This document shows positions 11,421-24,520 of a stretch of DNA of 64,000 bases, one piece after another. The first letter of the stretch is position 1. Every line of letters starts with the position of its first letter. Both the position numbers and the translations under genes were made by a program. The stretch is from Lycocorax pyrrhopterus obiensis (taxonomy: Eukaryota; Chordata; Aves; Passeriformes; Paradisaeidae), in the NCBI GenBank assembly GCA_014706295.1, contig JACSVZ010000001.1, positions 41,042,383 through 41,106,382 of the forward strand, given 5' to 3'. The notes below the pieces were generated by a model that was not told the DNA's origin, did no database searches, and was given only the letters and a program-made list of their open reading frames with translations.

Positions 11421-13776
11421 AATCTGTACATCGGGGTTTAGTTAGAGAAAGTGACTCAGCTTTCTTCTGGTTCAGATACTACTGTGTCAGAGGAAATCCC
11501 ACCTTCATTCACTGTATCCTTCCCTCTCTCTAAAACACGTCTTTTTTTTTCTTTTTCAGTTTCAGTTCCACATCAAACTATAAACTGTAAGTATAAGGGA
11601 GCCAAGAACCTGCAGGCTGAGAGGCAAGCCAAAGCAATACCTTCTCCATAAGCATCTCAAAATATGGCAGGGCTGTTACACAAAGCAAAACCCTACTGCT
11701 TTAAACTGTCATATCCTTCAGCTGCTGTAAATGTAGTCTTTTATCTGTCCTCTGGATCTATTTTTACCTGTCTATTCCCAAGTACCAACATTCAGCCAGC
11801 AAAGAGAAATCTGTTGCTGCTGAAGGTCTGTGCAACTCTAATTCCCCTTAGGTCTTCCTATGCATGCCATCCTCTGTGTCCACTGAATGATTGACATTAA
11901 TTACTTCAATCACAGCATGTACACTAGCTCTGTAGAAAGGGGAAAGGATTAAAGCAGGAGCAAATGGAGGAAATTTTCTGTGGGAGGATGCAACACCTCC
12001 AGACTCAATAGCAACTTCTGCTGGTGCACTGTATGCTGCTAAAACCGATGCCCATGCTGCGACCTATCCAGACACTTGCATGCATCCAGCCATCTCAGTG
12101 TTTAAGTCCAAAGAATGGACGTGTCATGCCATCCAAGCAGGAATATATTATCATTCTAGGTTTTAGAAAGAGATCAAATAATCTCAGAATCATGCAAGGA
12201 GCCCGTGGGAGAGAGAAAAATTGCATCCAGCTTCCCTGTGTCTCTGGCTACTCCTGATCCATCAACAGGTCTTTCCAAAACCATCAACTACTTACAGACA
12301 AAAAAGCCGCTTTTACTTTACAGTGTTCTGATTAAAGAAGAGATGGCAGATGAGCGAGTACTGGATATTCACACCCAATGTATTTTCCTTGCACCATTCA
12401 TGGTCTGTCATGAAGTCAAAAAGGCCAGCACCACCCCAGTCTCTCTGCTTATCACATCCAATACATTTATAAATTAAATTTGAAACACAGGAGATAATGT
12501 AACTTGCCTAACCTATTTCTCCCTGCCTTTTAAAGACAAAACTGTAGAAGCTTGCTAAGTGCTTCATGTTGAAAGGTTATTTTTCTTCCTCTTCTCACTT
12601 GCAAATCAAAAGACTTCATCACAAAAAGATTAGGAGCAGTCTCTGAAACACAGAACACCTAGTACACATGCAAATAATAAAAACATCAGAAAAGGAAAAC
12701 CACTCATCAAATTTCCGTCAGACTTCTGGGTGTTTTTTTGAGAAACAAATATTCATTGAATTGGATCTGGGAGGTGGTTTGATATATGTAATCATCTAGT
12801 TGCTGAAGATGAGGGCAAGCCAAGAGAAGCTAAAGCACCATCATGAGAGGTTCAAAGCTCTTTAGCCATTTTCCTCTTTCTCTTTAAAATGGGGGTTTTT
12901 CTTCCTATTTAAAGAGCTATTAAAACAAAGAGAGAGCTAGTGTCAATTCATGCTCTGGATCTAAATATTTAAAAAGGCAAGCAATAACACTGAAAATATC
13001 TGGATGCATATATTCCACCATGAGTCATTGTATTTTAATATTTCGGTGTCTGGCAAATCACTGAGTGCATCACTATCTACCCTGTGAGATAATTAAGTTT
13101 AAAAGTCATAACAAATGTAAAATAACACATAATGAAACAATCTAAAATCTATGCATTCACATTTTCCTTGGAATATTTTCTGATTACCCTCTTGCAAATT
13201 GTCAGCTACCCAGTGATAGTAAAATTGTTTGAATAATTTTAAGAGAAAAATCAAACACATTAACTTTTAATAATATTTTATGAGAATCATAATTCTTTGG
13301 GATGTAATAACCTCTTATCCTACTGCGATTAGTCACTGGGATCCATCATACTGGTCCCCTGGTACTCAAGACAATCTAAATTTTGAGTAATACTGGAGAA
13401 GGTAATAGAGATCCAAAATTAATACATTCCTTTGTGCTTGCAATAGTATTCCTAATGGAAGCGGGTTTTTTTTTTTAAATTAAAATTTATCAAGGTGCAA
13501 ATTGTGAAGATCCAGAAGATGACATAATTTGTAGGAGATAACACTGTGATGGGACTCTGGTACAAGGATTTAATTATTGTCTTGGATAACCTCTATCCTA
13601 ATGATGGTTGTCTGAACTGACACTAAACACTGAAACTCCCTACTGTCAAGGCCAGCAGCAAGAGGCAGGAAGACAGTAAATCCCTCAACTTGATGGAGTG
13701 CAGGGAAATCTCACTTTACTGTTAGCCAGCCCACAGCTCACCAAGCCCACCATCCCAGGCTGAGGGCGGCACTCCA
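11421..13776. other. Unique noncoding sequence
   Basis: AT-rich, with no repeat family or gene recognised. There is a short T-tract at 11541-11549 and another near 13467-13476. Confidence 0.45.
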
Positions 13777-14160
13777 CGTCTCACAGAAAACCGCCACATT
13801 CCTCTCGCATTCTTGTCATCGGAACTGTTTGCCATTGCGTTTATCAATTTAATGCCTTGGCTAATTTCACCCCAAAATAATGTTCATTTACATAAATCTA
13901 TTCTCCACGGTAAAATTGCTCACGCTTGAGCGTTTCAAACGTTACCCTATTAATGGGAGACAGGATGGCAAGAGTAGATGTCCTATTGAAAATTAGCACA
14001 CTCTCCAATTGCCTGTGTTAGTCCTGCCTGTCGGTAAGTGGTGATTAACACCCCGCTGGCTGCAGCTGTACTTCTCAATATAGCTTCTCTGAGTAGGAGG
14101 ATGCACAGAGAGTACCTCATTACTATGTCTTTAAAGCTGTAAAGCAAGGAATAATGCAAA
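13777..14160. promoter_or_regulatory. Candidate conserved noncoding element
   Basis: This is the best candidate enhancer-like block in the window. It is single-copy, contains about nine CpG sites between 13785 and 13950 within AT-rich sequence, and carries several TAAT-core homeodomain-type sites (for example TCAATTTAATGCC, GGCTAATTTCACC, CCTATTAATGGGA). An inverted arrangement, CACGCTTGAGCGTTTCAAACGTT, lies at 13921-13943. No open frame, splice pattern or repeat accounts for it. Conservation is inferred from texture only and must be tested by alignment. Confidence 0.35.
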
Positions 14161-17100
14161 ATAAATCCCTTAAACTAAAGGTCATAGACTAGAATATGTT
14201 GGCACGAACACCTGCTCGCACTTTTTAAAGAAAAAAATCACAAAGACAAGTGATTTATCTACTTTTATTTCATTCCCTTTCATTGCAGGTATGCAGAGGC
14301 CACACAACTGGATGTTAATAATTCTCAGCCACAGCAGTATGTTTTTATATAATGCCAGAAGAAAAGCTTAGGAGCTTAGCTAACAGGCTGCCTTGCTGGC
14401 TGAGGCAGCAGAGCTGGCATTAGCTATTTCTTCTCCTTGCCCCAAGCTTTTTGTTCACGGCAGACGGCAGGAGAACAGACCAGTCATCTTATTCCCTCCA
14501 CGCTTCCAACACTGAAAACTTTCTTCCAGTTCAAGCCCACTTCGCGTGCACATTCAATCTGTTAACAGGTAAAACCTGGCTGTATTGCTAAGCTACAAAT
14601 TCCAATAACTGCAAACTTATATGAGAGAAAATTACTGCCTGACAATGTAGAGAAATAGTCTGCAGGGTGGCCTCCTCAATAGATTTGAGTCTCCTCGTGG
14701 ATAATGCTTCTGACCAGGGAGGATGTTGGTGGCTACCCTCAATCTTTATCTCTTGCTGTCACTCACACAAGCTCAGAGGCCGTGCAGTCACACAGACAAG
14801 GGCAGATGACACTGCGGCGTGTAAAATCTAACAGCACTCTGGTGTGGTCCCATCGACTCCCCTTCTAGGTGGAGATAAACCCTTTGCCTTTCCCAGACAC
14901 ACTCCTGGGCGCTGCAGGGTGCTGCAGGGGTCCAGGCCCAGCATGGGGAGGGGGCATTGCCAGGCTGAGAGCAGGCACCCAGTTCTTTTCCAGAAGGACC
15001 CAGCACCCCTTGGAAAATCTAGTCCCACATATGAGAGCAAATGTAACTAAAAATATACCCACAAATGAGTGAGGCAGAGTCTTCTTGCCCTATTACCTGC
15101 TGTGGGCATGCTGAAATGGATGCAGCTTCCACCACCACTCCATCTGTCACAGAGGTGAAAGTCAGTCTTGGGCAGATGCTGACGAAGAAAAATAAAAATA
15201 AAAAGAAGGAAGAAAATATGACTGTTGCTGATGAAAGAGGTACAGGCTGATTTGGAAGTACTTGAATGGGAAAGGTTTTTATGCAACTGAGCCATTGCAA
15301 AGCAAAGCAATGTGATCCCATCTCCCACTGCTTCAGGAACTGAGCACAGCACCCCTTCAGATCACAAATGCATCGTCAGGCAATAATTTTCTCTCATATA
15401 AATCTGCAGTTACTGGTTTTGTAGCTTAGCAATACAGACTTTTTTACATGTCATTTTATGGATTGAAAGCGAGCACAAATAGACAGACATGCAGATTCAA
15501 TTTCCACCAGAAAACACCACCTCTCACTGCACAGAATTATCCTCCCAGGCGCAGGGTTCACCCACATCCAGATTGGCCAAGCAGACTGAAGAGAACCCTT
15601 TCAGGAGGAGAATTGGGAAAACATTCACTTTGTAGTTCAGTGACTGAAAGAAACAGTATGATGGACACTGAGAGAGGGCTCTGAGAGCTCTGCAGAGCTG
15701 TGAGATGATGTCTTAAGTCCTGGCTGGAGTACTGCAGTATTTAGAAGTTGAGGACAGATTTTCTCTGGTTCCCCGTTGTCTTGCTGTTCAATCAAAAAGA
15801 TGTCAATGGTACTAGCTAGTCCTGACAGCCTCCGTGAACAACCAACATCTACTTTCTGCTCTAAAACACTTCACAGTATTATTATAATTTCAGAAACTAC
15901 CACGTTTCTATAAAATTCACAAAGCACTGCTGAACACAGAACCTGTGCCTTCTGTTTGTTTCTGAGCTGGCTTGTTCAGAAAGCAGGCACAGGGAGTCCT
16001 GCTGGGACTACGGATTATCCTTTGTAAGATCTCGGTTTGAATACTTTCACTGAGATGAAAGATCTCCCTTCCATAGCAAAGGAAAAAACATCCTGCTGGA
16101 CCCTGAAAGACCAGCTTCTTCCATCACCCAAAGTTTCATTGGTGCTGCATGAAGAACAGCCAGTAAAAGTCAAATTCAAGTAAGATTCAGGTATGAGCTG
16201 AAAGAAAATAGGCAGTGCTGTCAAGAATTCAAAATTCTTGTGGAATTTGAAAGCTGCATGTGGGGCACCACCCCTTAATTCAGTAGGTTTACTGGCAGAT
16301 CCTGGAACACTCAAGATCTGCAGAAGCCAAGGGCACTGAGTGTCACTGGAGAATGGCAGACAACTCTCTACTGCCCACGCAGCATCTCGGTGCTCCCTGT
16401 GTGTGCTGCCTCTAGGGCCTCTGGTGAAGGGGCTCTGCCTTCCCCCCATGTGAAACCTGGAGAAGACACAAGATGAAAAAAGTCAAGGATATGATGGAAC
16501 CAATCACTTAGGCATATAGCCTGTCCTGGCAACCCACTGGGTGTGTAGCATAATTCAGCTTTCTGAACTGACATTTAATATTTGCATTTCCCTCTAATAC
16601 ACATGGGATTACCTGACAAGTCACCTTGCACTATGTATTCACCACTACCCATCGCAATAATTAAATTGTCACTTAACAGGGGGAAGATCACGAGCGCAGG
16701 GGACAAACCTGATGTAAGAGCCAAGCCTGGACTATTGAACAATTTATTTATCTTTTTAGTTATTTTAAAAGAGATAAGAATAGTCATGAAATGTGTGCCA
16801 AACTGCAAAAATTTAGCACAGCCTTTCCGCAACATGTCATTTACAGATAGAAGCACAGAAAAAAGTCATCATTAGAAGAACTCATCACATCTACAGAATT
16901 ATAAGAAATGGAATATTTCTTCTTTTGAATACTTGGGAGACACTCACTCTGATTATGTCAGAAGGCTTTAAATTAGACTGATAATGCAAATATGCCAAAC
17001 TTGCCCACCTTTAGAGATGCAGTACAACTAAGATTAATAAACACGTCACCAAGAAAAGCTTATATAGCGGAGTCTGCAGATTTGCAACTTGAATTGTCAA

Positions 17101-17589
17101 GGAATTCTTGGGAAAAAAGTCCTTATGGAAGAAAAAATGAGACAAGTTCAGAAGAGAGAGTCCTGATTGCAGCAGTCCTTATTTCAACCCAGGAAGTATT
17201 TGGGGGGCAACACCCTCTGCTTCCCAGCATTGTTTTAAATCTGGAGATACCACATGGATCTCTGGGTTGTTTCCAGACAACTGAGTTTACCTTCACCAAT
17301 GACCTCAGTCCCCTGGAATGCAGAAATCTGTAGGAAGATCTAAAATATCTATGTTTTTGCATGTGTTTTGGCTGAAATGGTGACTAGAGAAAGCTGTCAG
17401 GCAGCAGCAAACTACTTCCCTCTGAAAAAGCTGCACTGAAAAATATGGCAGAACCAAATCTGAGCCTCAGTCACTCACCATTAGGGTAATCCTGCAGGGT
17501 AACTGCAACCAGTGAGGAACCAGCAGTGAGGAGGTGCCACTCCAGCCTGAGCCACACTGGCACAGACTGCAGGGAGATCCTGTTACACT
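14161..17589. other. Unique noncoding sequence
   Basis: No gene or repeat recognised. It includes a GC-richer patch at 14790-15010 with short overlapping frames on both strands, which is a composition effect. A minus-strand frame of 144 codons at 16015-16449 gives a Ser/Phe-rich translation with no known domain. Confidence 0.45.
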
Positions 17590-17760
17590 TTGTTAATATA
17601 TATAAAGCATAATTGGCCTGTCTTTGATCCCATGAAGAATTATTACTCCTTATTGCATGGAAGGCATGGTTTGCCATAAGACACCAAAACTCATTATGGA
17701 GATTACGCCTCGCCTGAAGATGAGACAAAGAACTTAAATCACACCTGAACTATGGCATAA
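17590..17760. promoter_or_regulatory. Candidate conserved noncoding element
   Basis: Single-copy, AT-rich sequence with TAAT/ATTA cores and two CpG sites (ttacgcctcgcc at about 17704-17715). It has no repeat signature and no sustained open frame. The call rests on texture only. Confidence 0.25.
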
Positions 17761-17767
17761 TTGTGGC

Positions 17768-17787
17768 TTTTCTCAATAATGAGAAAA
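17768..17787. repeat. Short perfect hairpin
   Basis: TTTTCTCA (17768-17775) and TGAGAAAA (17780-17787) pair perfectly across the 4-nt loop ATAA. The stem is AT-rich and short. No known RNA or binding site is assigned. Confidence 0.5.
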
Positions 17788-20700
17788 ATGTTTAATTAAT
17801 CACTATTTTTTTTAATTTTTAAAGATTTTTTTAAGGTCTATGATTACATTTTCAAATTAAAAAAGGGAAAGGAGTACAATTTTTTGAGTGCGTCCATAAT
17901 TTCACTTAGACCCCAGGATAATTAATGTCAACGCAGTAAGTTACTTGGGAGTATCAATATAGACTGTCAAAACCAGTTTAACCTTTTTTAAACCTTCCTG
18001 ATATTTTCATAGTCATTAGCTATAACACAACCGTACGCTTCTGGGAGCTCCACACCTAATTACCTTTCATGGGTACGAAAAGTTTTATTTAAGCATTCAT
18101 ACTAAATGCATTCTCTGGTGAAAGAGTATGTCTCAAAGCTACATTACTGCAAAATATGCACAAATAAGTTCATCGGTGTGATTTGTGGTAGCTTTTTGAT
18201 GCATTAGAATGAAGACAACAAAAACTATGAAAAAAATCTGACACTTTTCTTAAAAAGAGGTGCTTCCAGAATACATGCCTATTTAGTATTCTCCATATGC
18301 ATAGCACTCAACTAAAAGATTTTCAGAAACAGCCTCATTCTATGTCATGGCAAGAACCAGTACAAAACATACTGGTTATCGAACGGCTGGCATGAATTTT
18401 TGCTGCATATAAAGAAGCATTCAATTTCATCATGTGAGTTACCCAGCTGCCTTAACAAGAAAAAGTGCAAATGATCACATTTTTTTAATTCTGTAGTATG
18501 GATTCCTCACGAAGCCATTCTGCACAATGTTTATTTATTCATGCCATATGAAACACAAAACTTCCCAAACAGAAGGAAAGCACCGTTCAGAAATCATTAT
18601 GGCTCACAAAGTTTAAAATGTTCTTTAATCAGGTTTTATATAAACATACTAGCATTCAGAGTAGATGCTTATAATCAGTTTGAAAAATTTTGTGCCTGGG
18701 ACTGAATGCCATTCCTGCTAGGGATTGCCTTCAGGAACACACCTGCTGCCTTCTTACTGTGATAGAGAGGTCAGCCCGATCAGTCCAGGAGATCAATACA
18801 GCTGTAATCCTAGTGTTTGTTTTGAAGCACGCCCTGCTATTTGAGAACAAATACAAACAGAAAACATAACTTCCAAGCAATTCATTGCATAGAAGGGGCA
18901 AGCCACTCTCTTACTACTCTCTAACTAAATTTCAAAAGCTTTACTCTGTCACAACAGCACATTCATGAGCCCTACCAGAGATCTAAGAAAACAAAGAGAA
19001 GCTGTGGACAAGTTCAGCACTGGCTGCTGGGCCAGTGCAGCAAGCAGGTTTTTGGGGAAAAGCCTGAAGGGAGAGGGAAGCACTCAGTAGCAGCTTGGTG
19101 CTGTGTAATTTATCACTGCACAGCCACAGGCTACGACATATGGTGCTCTCAGTGAAGCACCCGAAGGCAGCTTGGTAGGGCTTTATGAAGATCAATGATA
19201 CACCAAAGAATACCATTAAAAGACACATTCATCTTCCCCTAATCAATAACAGCCTTAAAATGATCTCCGTGACACACTATTCTTACAAGCATTGCTTCTG
19301 GGCTTCTTCAGCTCACTTGTCATCCTCTGGCTCAAGTCTTATTACGGCCAACTACTCCATACGCTCCCCTTAGTGGAGGAATTTGGCTTCCCCTGAAACT
19401 TAACAGACAGAATGAGGGAATATAAAAGTGACATCAAGTTCAATGAAGATACCGAAATGCATTCAGTCTCTTCAATAGCCTCTGATACAAATGGTGCATG
19501 TGGCAAGCTATTTTTTTGTGTCTTTTATCAGATCAAAAAGTCTACTCTTACACACCCTTCATAGATTTTAGCAAGCCATTGCCAAGGGGATTCAGAATTA
19601 ATGCAAAGCATCTCAGATCTGAATACAAAGCAATTAAAAAGAAAGACATAGCTGACTAAAAATGCAAAGCATATTTTATCTTTAAGCGCAGGCAAAGCAT
19701 TGTGTGAATTTTGTTCTCTCCATCAGCAGGAATTCTTCCCCTCCTGGGATGGGCTTTATCCTCTGCATGGAAAACCAAGGGTCAGCCCTTGATACAAGGA
19801 TGTACTGAAGCAGTATCTTGAGGGTGCCAGAGTCCCATAAGTTTCTTGATCGGCTGGCTAGTGTCCGAACTCCTGCATGAATGGGAACACTGCTAGTGGC
19901 TTGTGTCCTTGCAGCTCAGCTGCCCTCAGGGTACCTCCTAGTGAGCACCCTACAACCTCCTGGACCACAACAAGACAGGTCTCTCTGTGGTCAGGGGAGC
20001 ACAGAGAACAGCAATACTTTCCCCACTTTTTGGAAAAATAGATAGGCAGTTTCCTTTTCCACACAGAGGCATCACTGAATCAGAGGATGCCTGTGGGTCC
20101 TCAACTCTCCCATCAGGAAATGGTCTTTCTAGGCAATTCAGTATTCACTCCTTGAGAAAACAAATACTATGGTTTTGCTTTGGCTAAGGGAAAACAGATG
20201 CTGCTGTTGCCAGGGGCAAGGTGGCTAACACATGAGTTAACACATCCTAGAGAAATCCCTTTTATTTTTGTTGATCAAGATACTAAGTCAAGATATCTTA
20301 AGCATTAATGTCAGAGTGACATTGCTTATCTGCCTTATGATGAGCTTGGTCAGTGTGGTTGAGCAGGGTTTACCTTCACAATCTTGAGGGCAGTACCTCA
20401 GAAGCCATTTAGGAAAGGCCTCCACATTCAATGTTCAGCAGTAACTCTGAGAAACTTCCTGCACCTATGACACACACTTGTCCCTAAGTTCACCACATCC
20501 GATTTACTGCTCTTCAGCACCGTTCTGCCTCATTAAAAACACCACTGTAGCTATATGAATGAGATTTCATTAGGTTCTTGACAGATACTCATTTGGTAGA
20601 GGTCACAATCATGACACTATATGACTGTTTTTCCTGGACCTAAAACATAGTTCTGCCTGGCTATAAAGTTCAGATTTGAACCCATTGTGCTGGGAAATCC

Positions 20701-21169
20701 AAGACACATGCATATATCTCAATTCAGAATTGCACTTGAGGAAAGTACTAGTATGGACTGAGCTTGAGAGGCTACAACCCTAGAGCATCCAGAATCTGTA
20801 GCATTGCAACTGAGGCTTTGCCCGAGATGATTCTCCCATCTGATGCTGAAACTTGCAACTGTGAAAAGGTTTATATATACTTAAGGAACAATTACAGCTA
20901 GTGATGCAAAAATAATTCCCACACCAGAAATATTTCAGAAATTAGGAGAAAATATAACTAGATTTTGATTATAATTAGGTTTCCTGTGGTTAGTTAAATG
21001 TTTTCTCATTTACTCCTTCATTCTAGCAGTGTAATCAGTCACCTGGTTCTTTATGAACTATGCACCATGGTGTACATGCAAAACTGGCTGGAGACAGTCT
21101 CAGGACCAGCTTCTGCAAATGTGATGCCCCAGGCAGGAAATAGGCATGGGCCACATACATATTAAGAAA
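17788..21169. other. Unique noncoding sequence
   Basis: AT-rich, repeat-poor sequence. No coding region, RNA gene or mobile element recognised. 18640-20500 is slightly GC-richer but holds only short, overlapping frames. Confidence 0.45.
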
Positions 21170-21190
21170 AATAATAATAATAATAGTAAT
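21170..21190. repeat. Short (AAT)n tract
   Basis: About six AAT units with one G interruption. A similar short tract lies at about 23217-23233. Both are ordinary low-complexity DNA. Confidence 0.8.
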
Positions 21191-21800
21191 TAAGGAACAA
21201 AGCTTAGCTCCACTTTATTGCTTAAAACGAATGTAGTTATTATACTGAGCAACAGGACTTTTAATTTCTAATTACAGTATTTATTTTCCTAAACAGATTT
21301 GGAAGTTGTTGCAAAAACCTGGATAATTGTTTCGCATGAGCAATTAAATATTAAGACTAAATAAACACTATTCATCGGACAGTTATGTTAAATTATGCAA
21401 TTATTTAGGAAAACAAAAAATAAATTCATAGTTTGCATTTCTAGCCTCTTGGAAAGGAACCACTTTGGAATTTCTTATTAAAAGTGAGAGGATTTTTCCT
21501 GTCTTGTAAAATTCAGACTAGAGCTAGTTTAGAGAGCTGCTTGCAAACTGGATCTGTATTTGCAGTGAACACGAAAACTCTGAAGAATGTTTATTCACCG
21601 CTTAAAACAAACTGCTTTTGAGCATAAGACTCCTTGGCGAGATTTCATTTTCCTTTAAAGGGAAAGGAAATTTGGCAGGAAGTTGAAACAGGGCATAATG
21701 AAGAAAATTAACTTCTCCAAATCTTTCTGTATTTGATTCCATTCCATTCCAGCTTCTCTGCTTTGCAGGAAGAATCAATAAAAGATATTTCCACTTTTAA
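21191..21800. promoter_or_regulatory. Candidate conserved noncoding region
   Basis: An AT-rich single-copy block with a dense set of ATTA/TAAT and AT-rich octamer-like words (for example TTAAATTATGCAATTATTTAG near 21390, GAGCAATTAAATATTAAGAC near 21340). Such density is typical of vertebrate developmental enhancers but also occurs by chance in AT-rich DNA. No repeat or frame accounts for it. Confidence 0.25.
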
Positions 21801-24430
21801 GGGAACACAGAATTCAAGTAGTTTTAGCAAGTACCCCATTTACGACAAGGAGGTAAATTAAGATGGGTCTTTGTGATTAGGTGCTTTGCATAGGCTCCCA
21901 CTGAAGCTCACCAGCAACTCATTAGTGCTGCTCTAATTCCAAGACCACTGTCTGCATTCCCATTTAAATACTGTATTTCACCTGTACTGAAAATAAAGTT
22001 TAATATATGCTTCGGGTTTTGCTGTGATTTTTTTTTCTACTGGAAGTTGCACAGAGAAGGTAGGGGAGAATCTACCTCCAACTGCTGCTACGGCTTCTAT
22101 TTTGCAGTTCAGTTCTAAGGACTTCTTCCTGTACTGTTCTTAACTTCAGGCATCCAAATAGCATTTTAACCTGAAGTATTTCCTAGATCAGGACATTGAT
22201 CTTTCATTGTGGCTTGTCACTTTGAGACTGGAAACAAATGAAACCTTTTTTTTCTAACCTTTAACTGTTGGCATGAGAGTAGCTTCATAAAATCGTGCCA
22301 ACTGTCCCCTTGATAATTGTATGTATTTGTGCATCCACACGTGTTCATTTCAATGTATTATCAGTATTAACCAGCTGTTCCTTTTACTGAGTACAGGGAA
22401 TACAAACAATACTCTAAATGTTGATGTTGTCACATCTAATTGCCCAAAATAAACCTGACAATATTCCAGGGAAAACCACTGCAGGTATGACTACATATGC
22501 TCACTGAGGGATGTCTAATGAAGAGTCAAAACAGAACATGGAATGACAGAAAACACTGGTGTCACACCATGGACTTTACCAAAACTAGTGATTGTGAAAT
22601 TTTGAGCTTAAAGATACTCCTCTCTCTCGGCTGCATATGAAGTTGTAGCTCTATGAAAGCACAACTGAGCAACTTTCCTGGTACTTGTAATTATTTTTCA
22701 TGAGGAAAAGAAAATTTCAAGCACTGCAATATCTTCCAGAAAGAGAAAATCTTATTGGGAGGCTTACATGACAAAGCCACTCATCCCCTAGAAAACCAGA
22801 CATGTTTTACAACTAACAGTTTCGTAAAAAAAAAGAGGCAATTTCAGAGCCAGAAACCCATGAGCACAAACATTCACAGACAATTTATAATTCTGTACCA
22901 TAAATAGCTGGTCCATAATTCATCGACAAAGAGTTAATGAGAATATTTGTAACTAATACCCATAAGAAAGATAAGGGATGATATAATGTGGTTTATACTT
23001 TCCTACAATACTTTTCAAGGACAGCAGGGAAAGGCTCCTGACAGCAAAAAGCAACAAGAAATATTGCACTGACCTACTGATTTCCTACAATCCCATCAAA
23101 GTAATCCATGTGTAGAGACATTAAAGAACAATTTGTCCCAACTGACAGTTTCCAAATAACTAGATGCCTTTTAATTGCTAGCATCATTAACCTTAATAGT
23201 ATAATTGTATAGCTCCAAATAATAATAATAGTAATATAATTTCCTCTCACTTCCAAATTGTTCAGCAAAAACATGATGCACAGAATAAGTTCTAAGAAGG
23301 AAGAGAAAAGGAAAAAAAAAGCTTCTAACAGATAAGAACAGGAACCGTATCAGTTTTATCTGTCAGCTCACAAGCTTTAAGGAATATCTTCACGTAAAGT
23401 TCCTTAGACAAGTAATGAATATTAATAATTGCCAACTGCCTATAGGTTTTAAGTGACCTTTTCAAACAACATGTCAGCTCTCCCCATTCTGAGGACACAC
23501 TGTGGAGCACTGTATAAAACCAGCGTTGTCTTGAATGATTCATTCCAGTGGAAACAAGGGTTTCAGCAATGCTACCTGCTACAGTAACCTCTGCTGAAGA
23601 CTTGCTGACAGACTCTTTCATTGACAAGTTTAACTATGCATACAAAAAAAAGGAGGGATGTTCTCTCTCCCTAAACACACCAAGAGGCCTTTCCTACCTA
23701 GTCTGGAGTTCTTGAGACACTCAGGGTTGGATACTGGTCACCACAAGTTGTCTCCGCATTCAAGAGACAGGGAAAAGACATCTCTAAAAGGCAATTCAGA
23801 TTTAATGTGCTCAGTGACCCTCTGGGTGTAGTAGGTGGGTTAGTCTGTACCTAGCTGGTGGTGAGATGCATTTGGATTAAAATTATCTACCATGTTTTAA
23901 ACAGAATAGCACATGTGAGATGGAAGGAAAATACCTTTTGTCAGACAAATCTGACTCAATAATTGTAAATAACCTGTATTATAAATGACTGTAAATAATT
24001 TCATTATAAATAACCTAACTGTTCTACTGGTTTTGGCATAGCCATGTTCACGGAAAGGGAACGACCCAATAGATCACTTCATTCTGCATAAGGGAGCATA
24101 AGGTAGCAAATGTCTGATTCAGCACATAAACCTCTGGGTAAGGAGCACTGGCCTTCACGGGGAGGCAGTTGCTCAGTGTTTCAATACATGCATAAGTGCT
24201 GCATTAAATACAAACCCCATATTACGCAGTTCTCTATGTCAGTGGAAAAACACAGAACTAAATTATATAACCTGAATATTAATCTTTGAGAGAAAACATC
24301 ATTAGAAAGCAAGGAAGGAGGAAGAACAGCCTCTTAGATAATGCATGAGGCTTGTCCTCATCTCTGTTCCTATTTTGGCCATTGTTACACTCTTCCAGTT
24401 GTCCTCTGCCAGCCTTTTCATCATCTTTTG
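21801..24430. other. Unique noncoding sequence
   Basis: No gene or mobile element recognised. At 23960-24012 a small local repetition occurs (taaataacct, ataaatgactgtaaata, ataaataacct), probably replication slippage. Confidence 0.45.
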
Positions 24431-24520
24431 ACTCTTTCCTCACACATAAAACAGGGATAATAATCCTCAGCTCCTTTAGGTAGTGCTTTGAGACCCATCG
24501 ATAAAAAGCTAATCACTACA
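24431..24520 (+). mobile_element. MIR/L2-like SINE remnant
   Basis: The stretch TTTCCTCACACATAAAACAG, then GGATAATAATCCTCAGCTCC and TAGTGCTTTGAGACCCATCG, follows the order of the 3' half of amniote MIR/L2-type elements (consensus-like: ...tttcctcatctgtaaaa-ggggataataat...gctttgagat...gataaaaagc). Divergence is high, as expected for an insertion this old. No tRNA-like promoter portion is visible. Boundaries are approximate. Confidence 0.55.

Noticed and set aside
16015..16449. 144-codon minus-strand frame
   Set aside because: No recognisable family or conserved motif; treated as chance.
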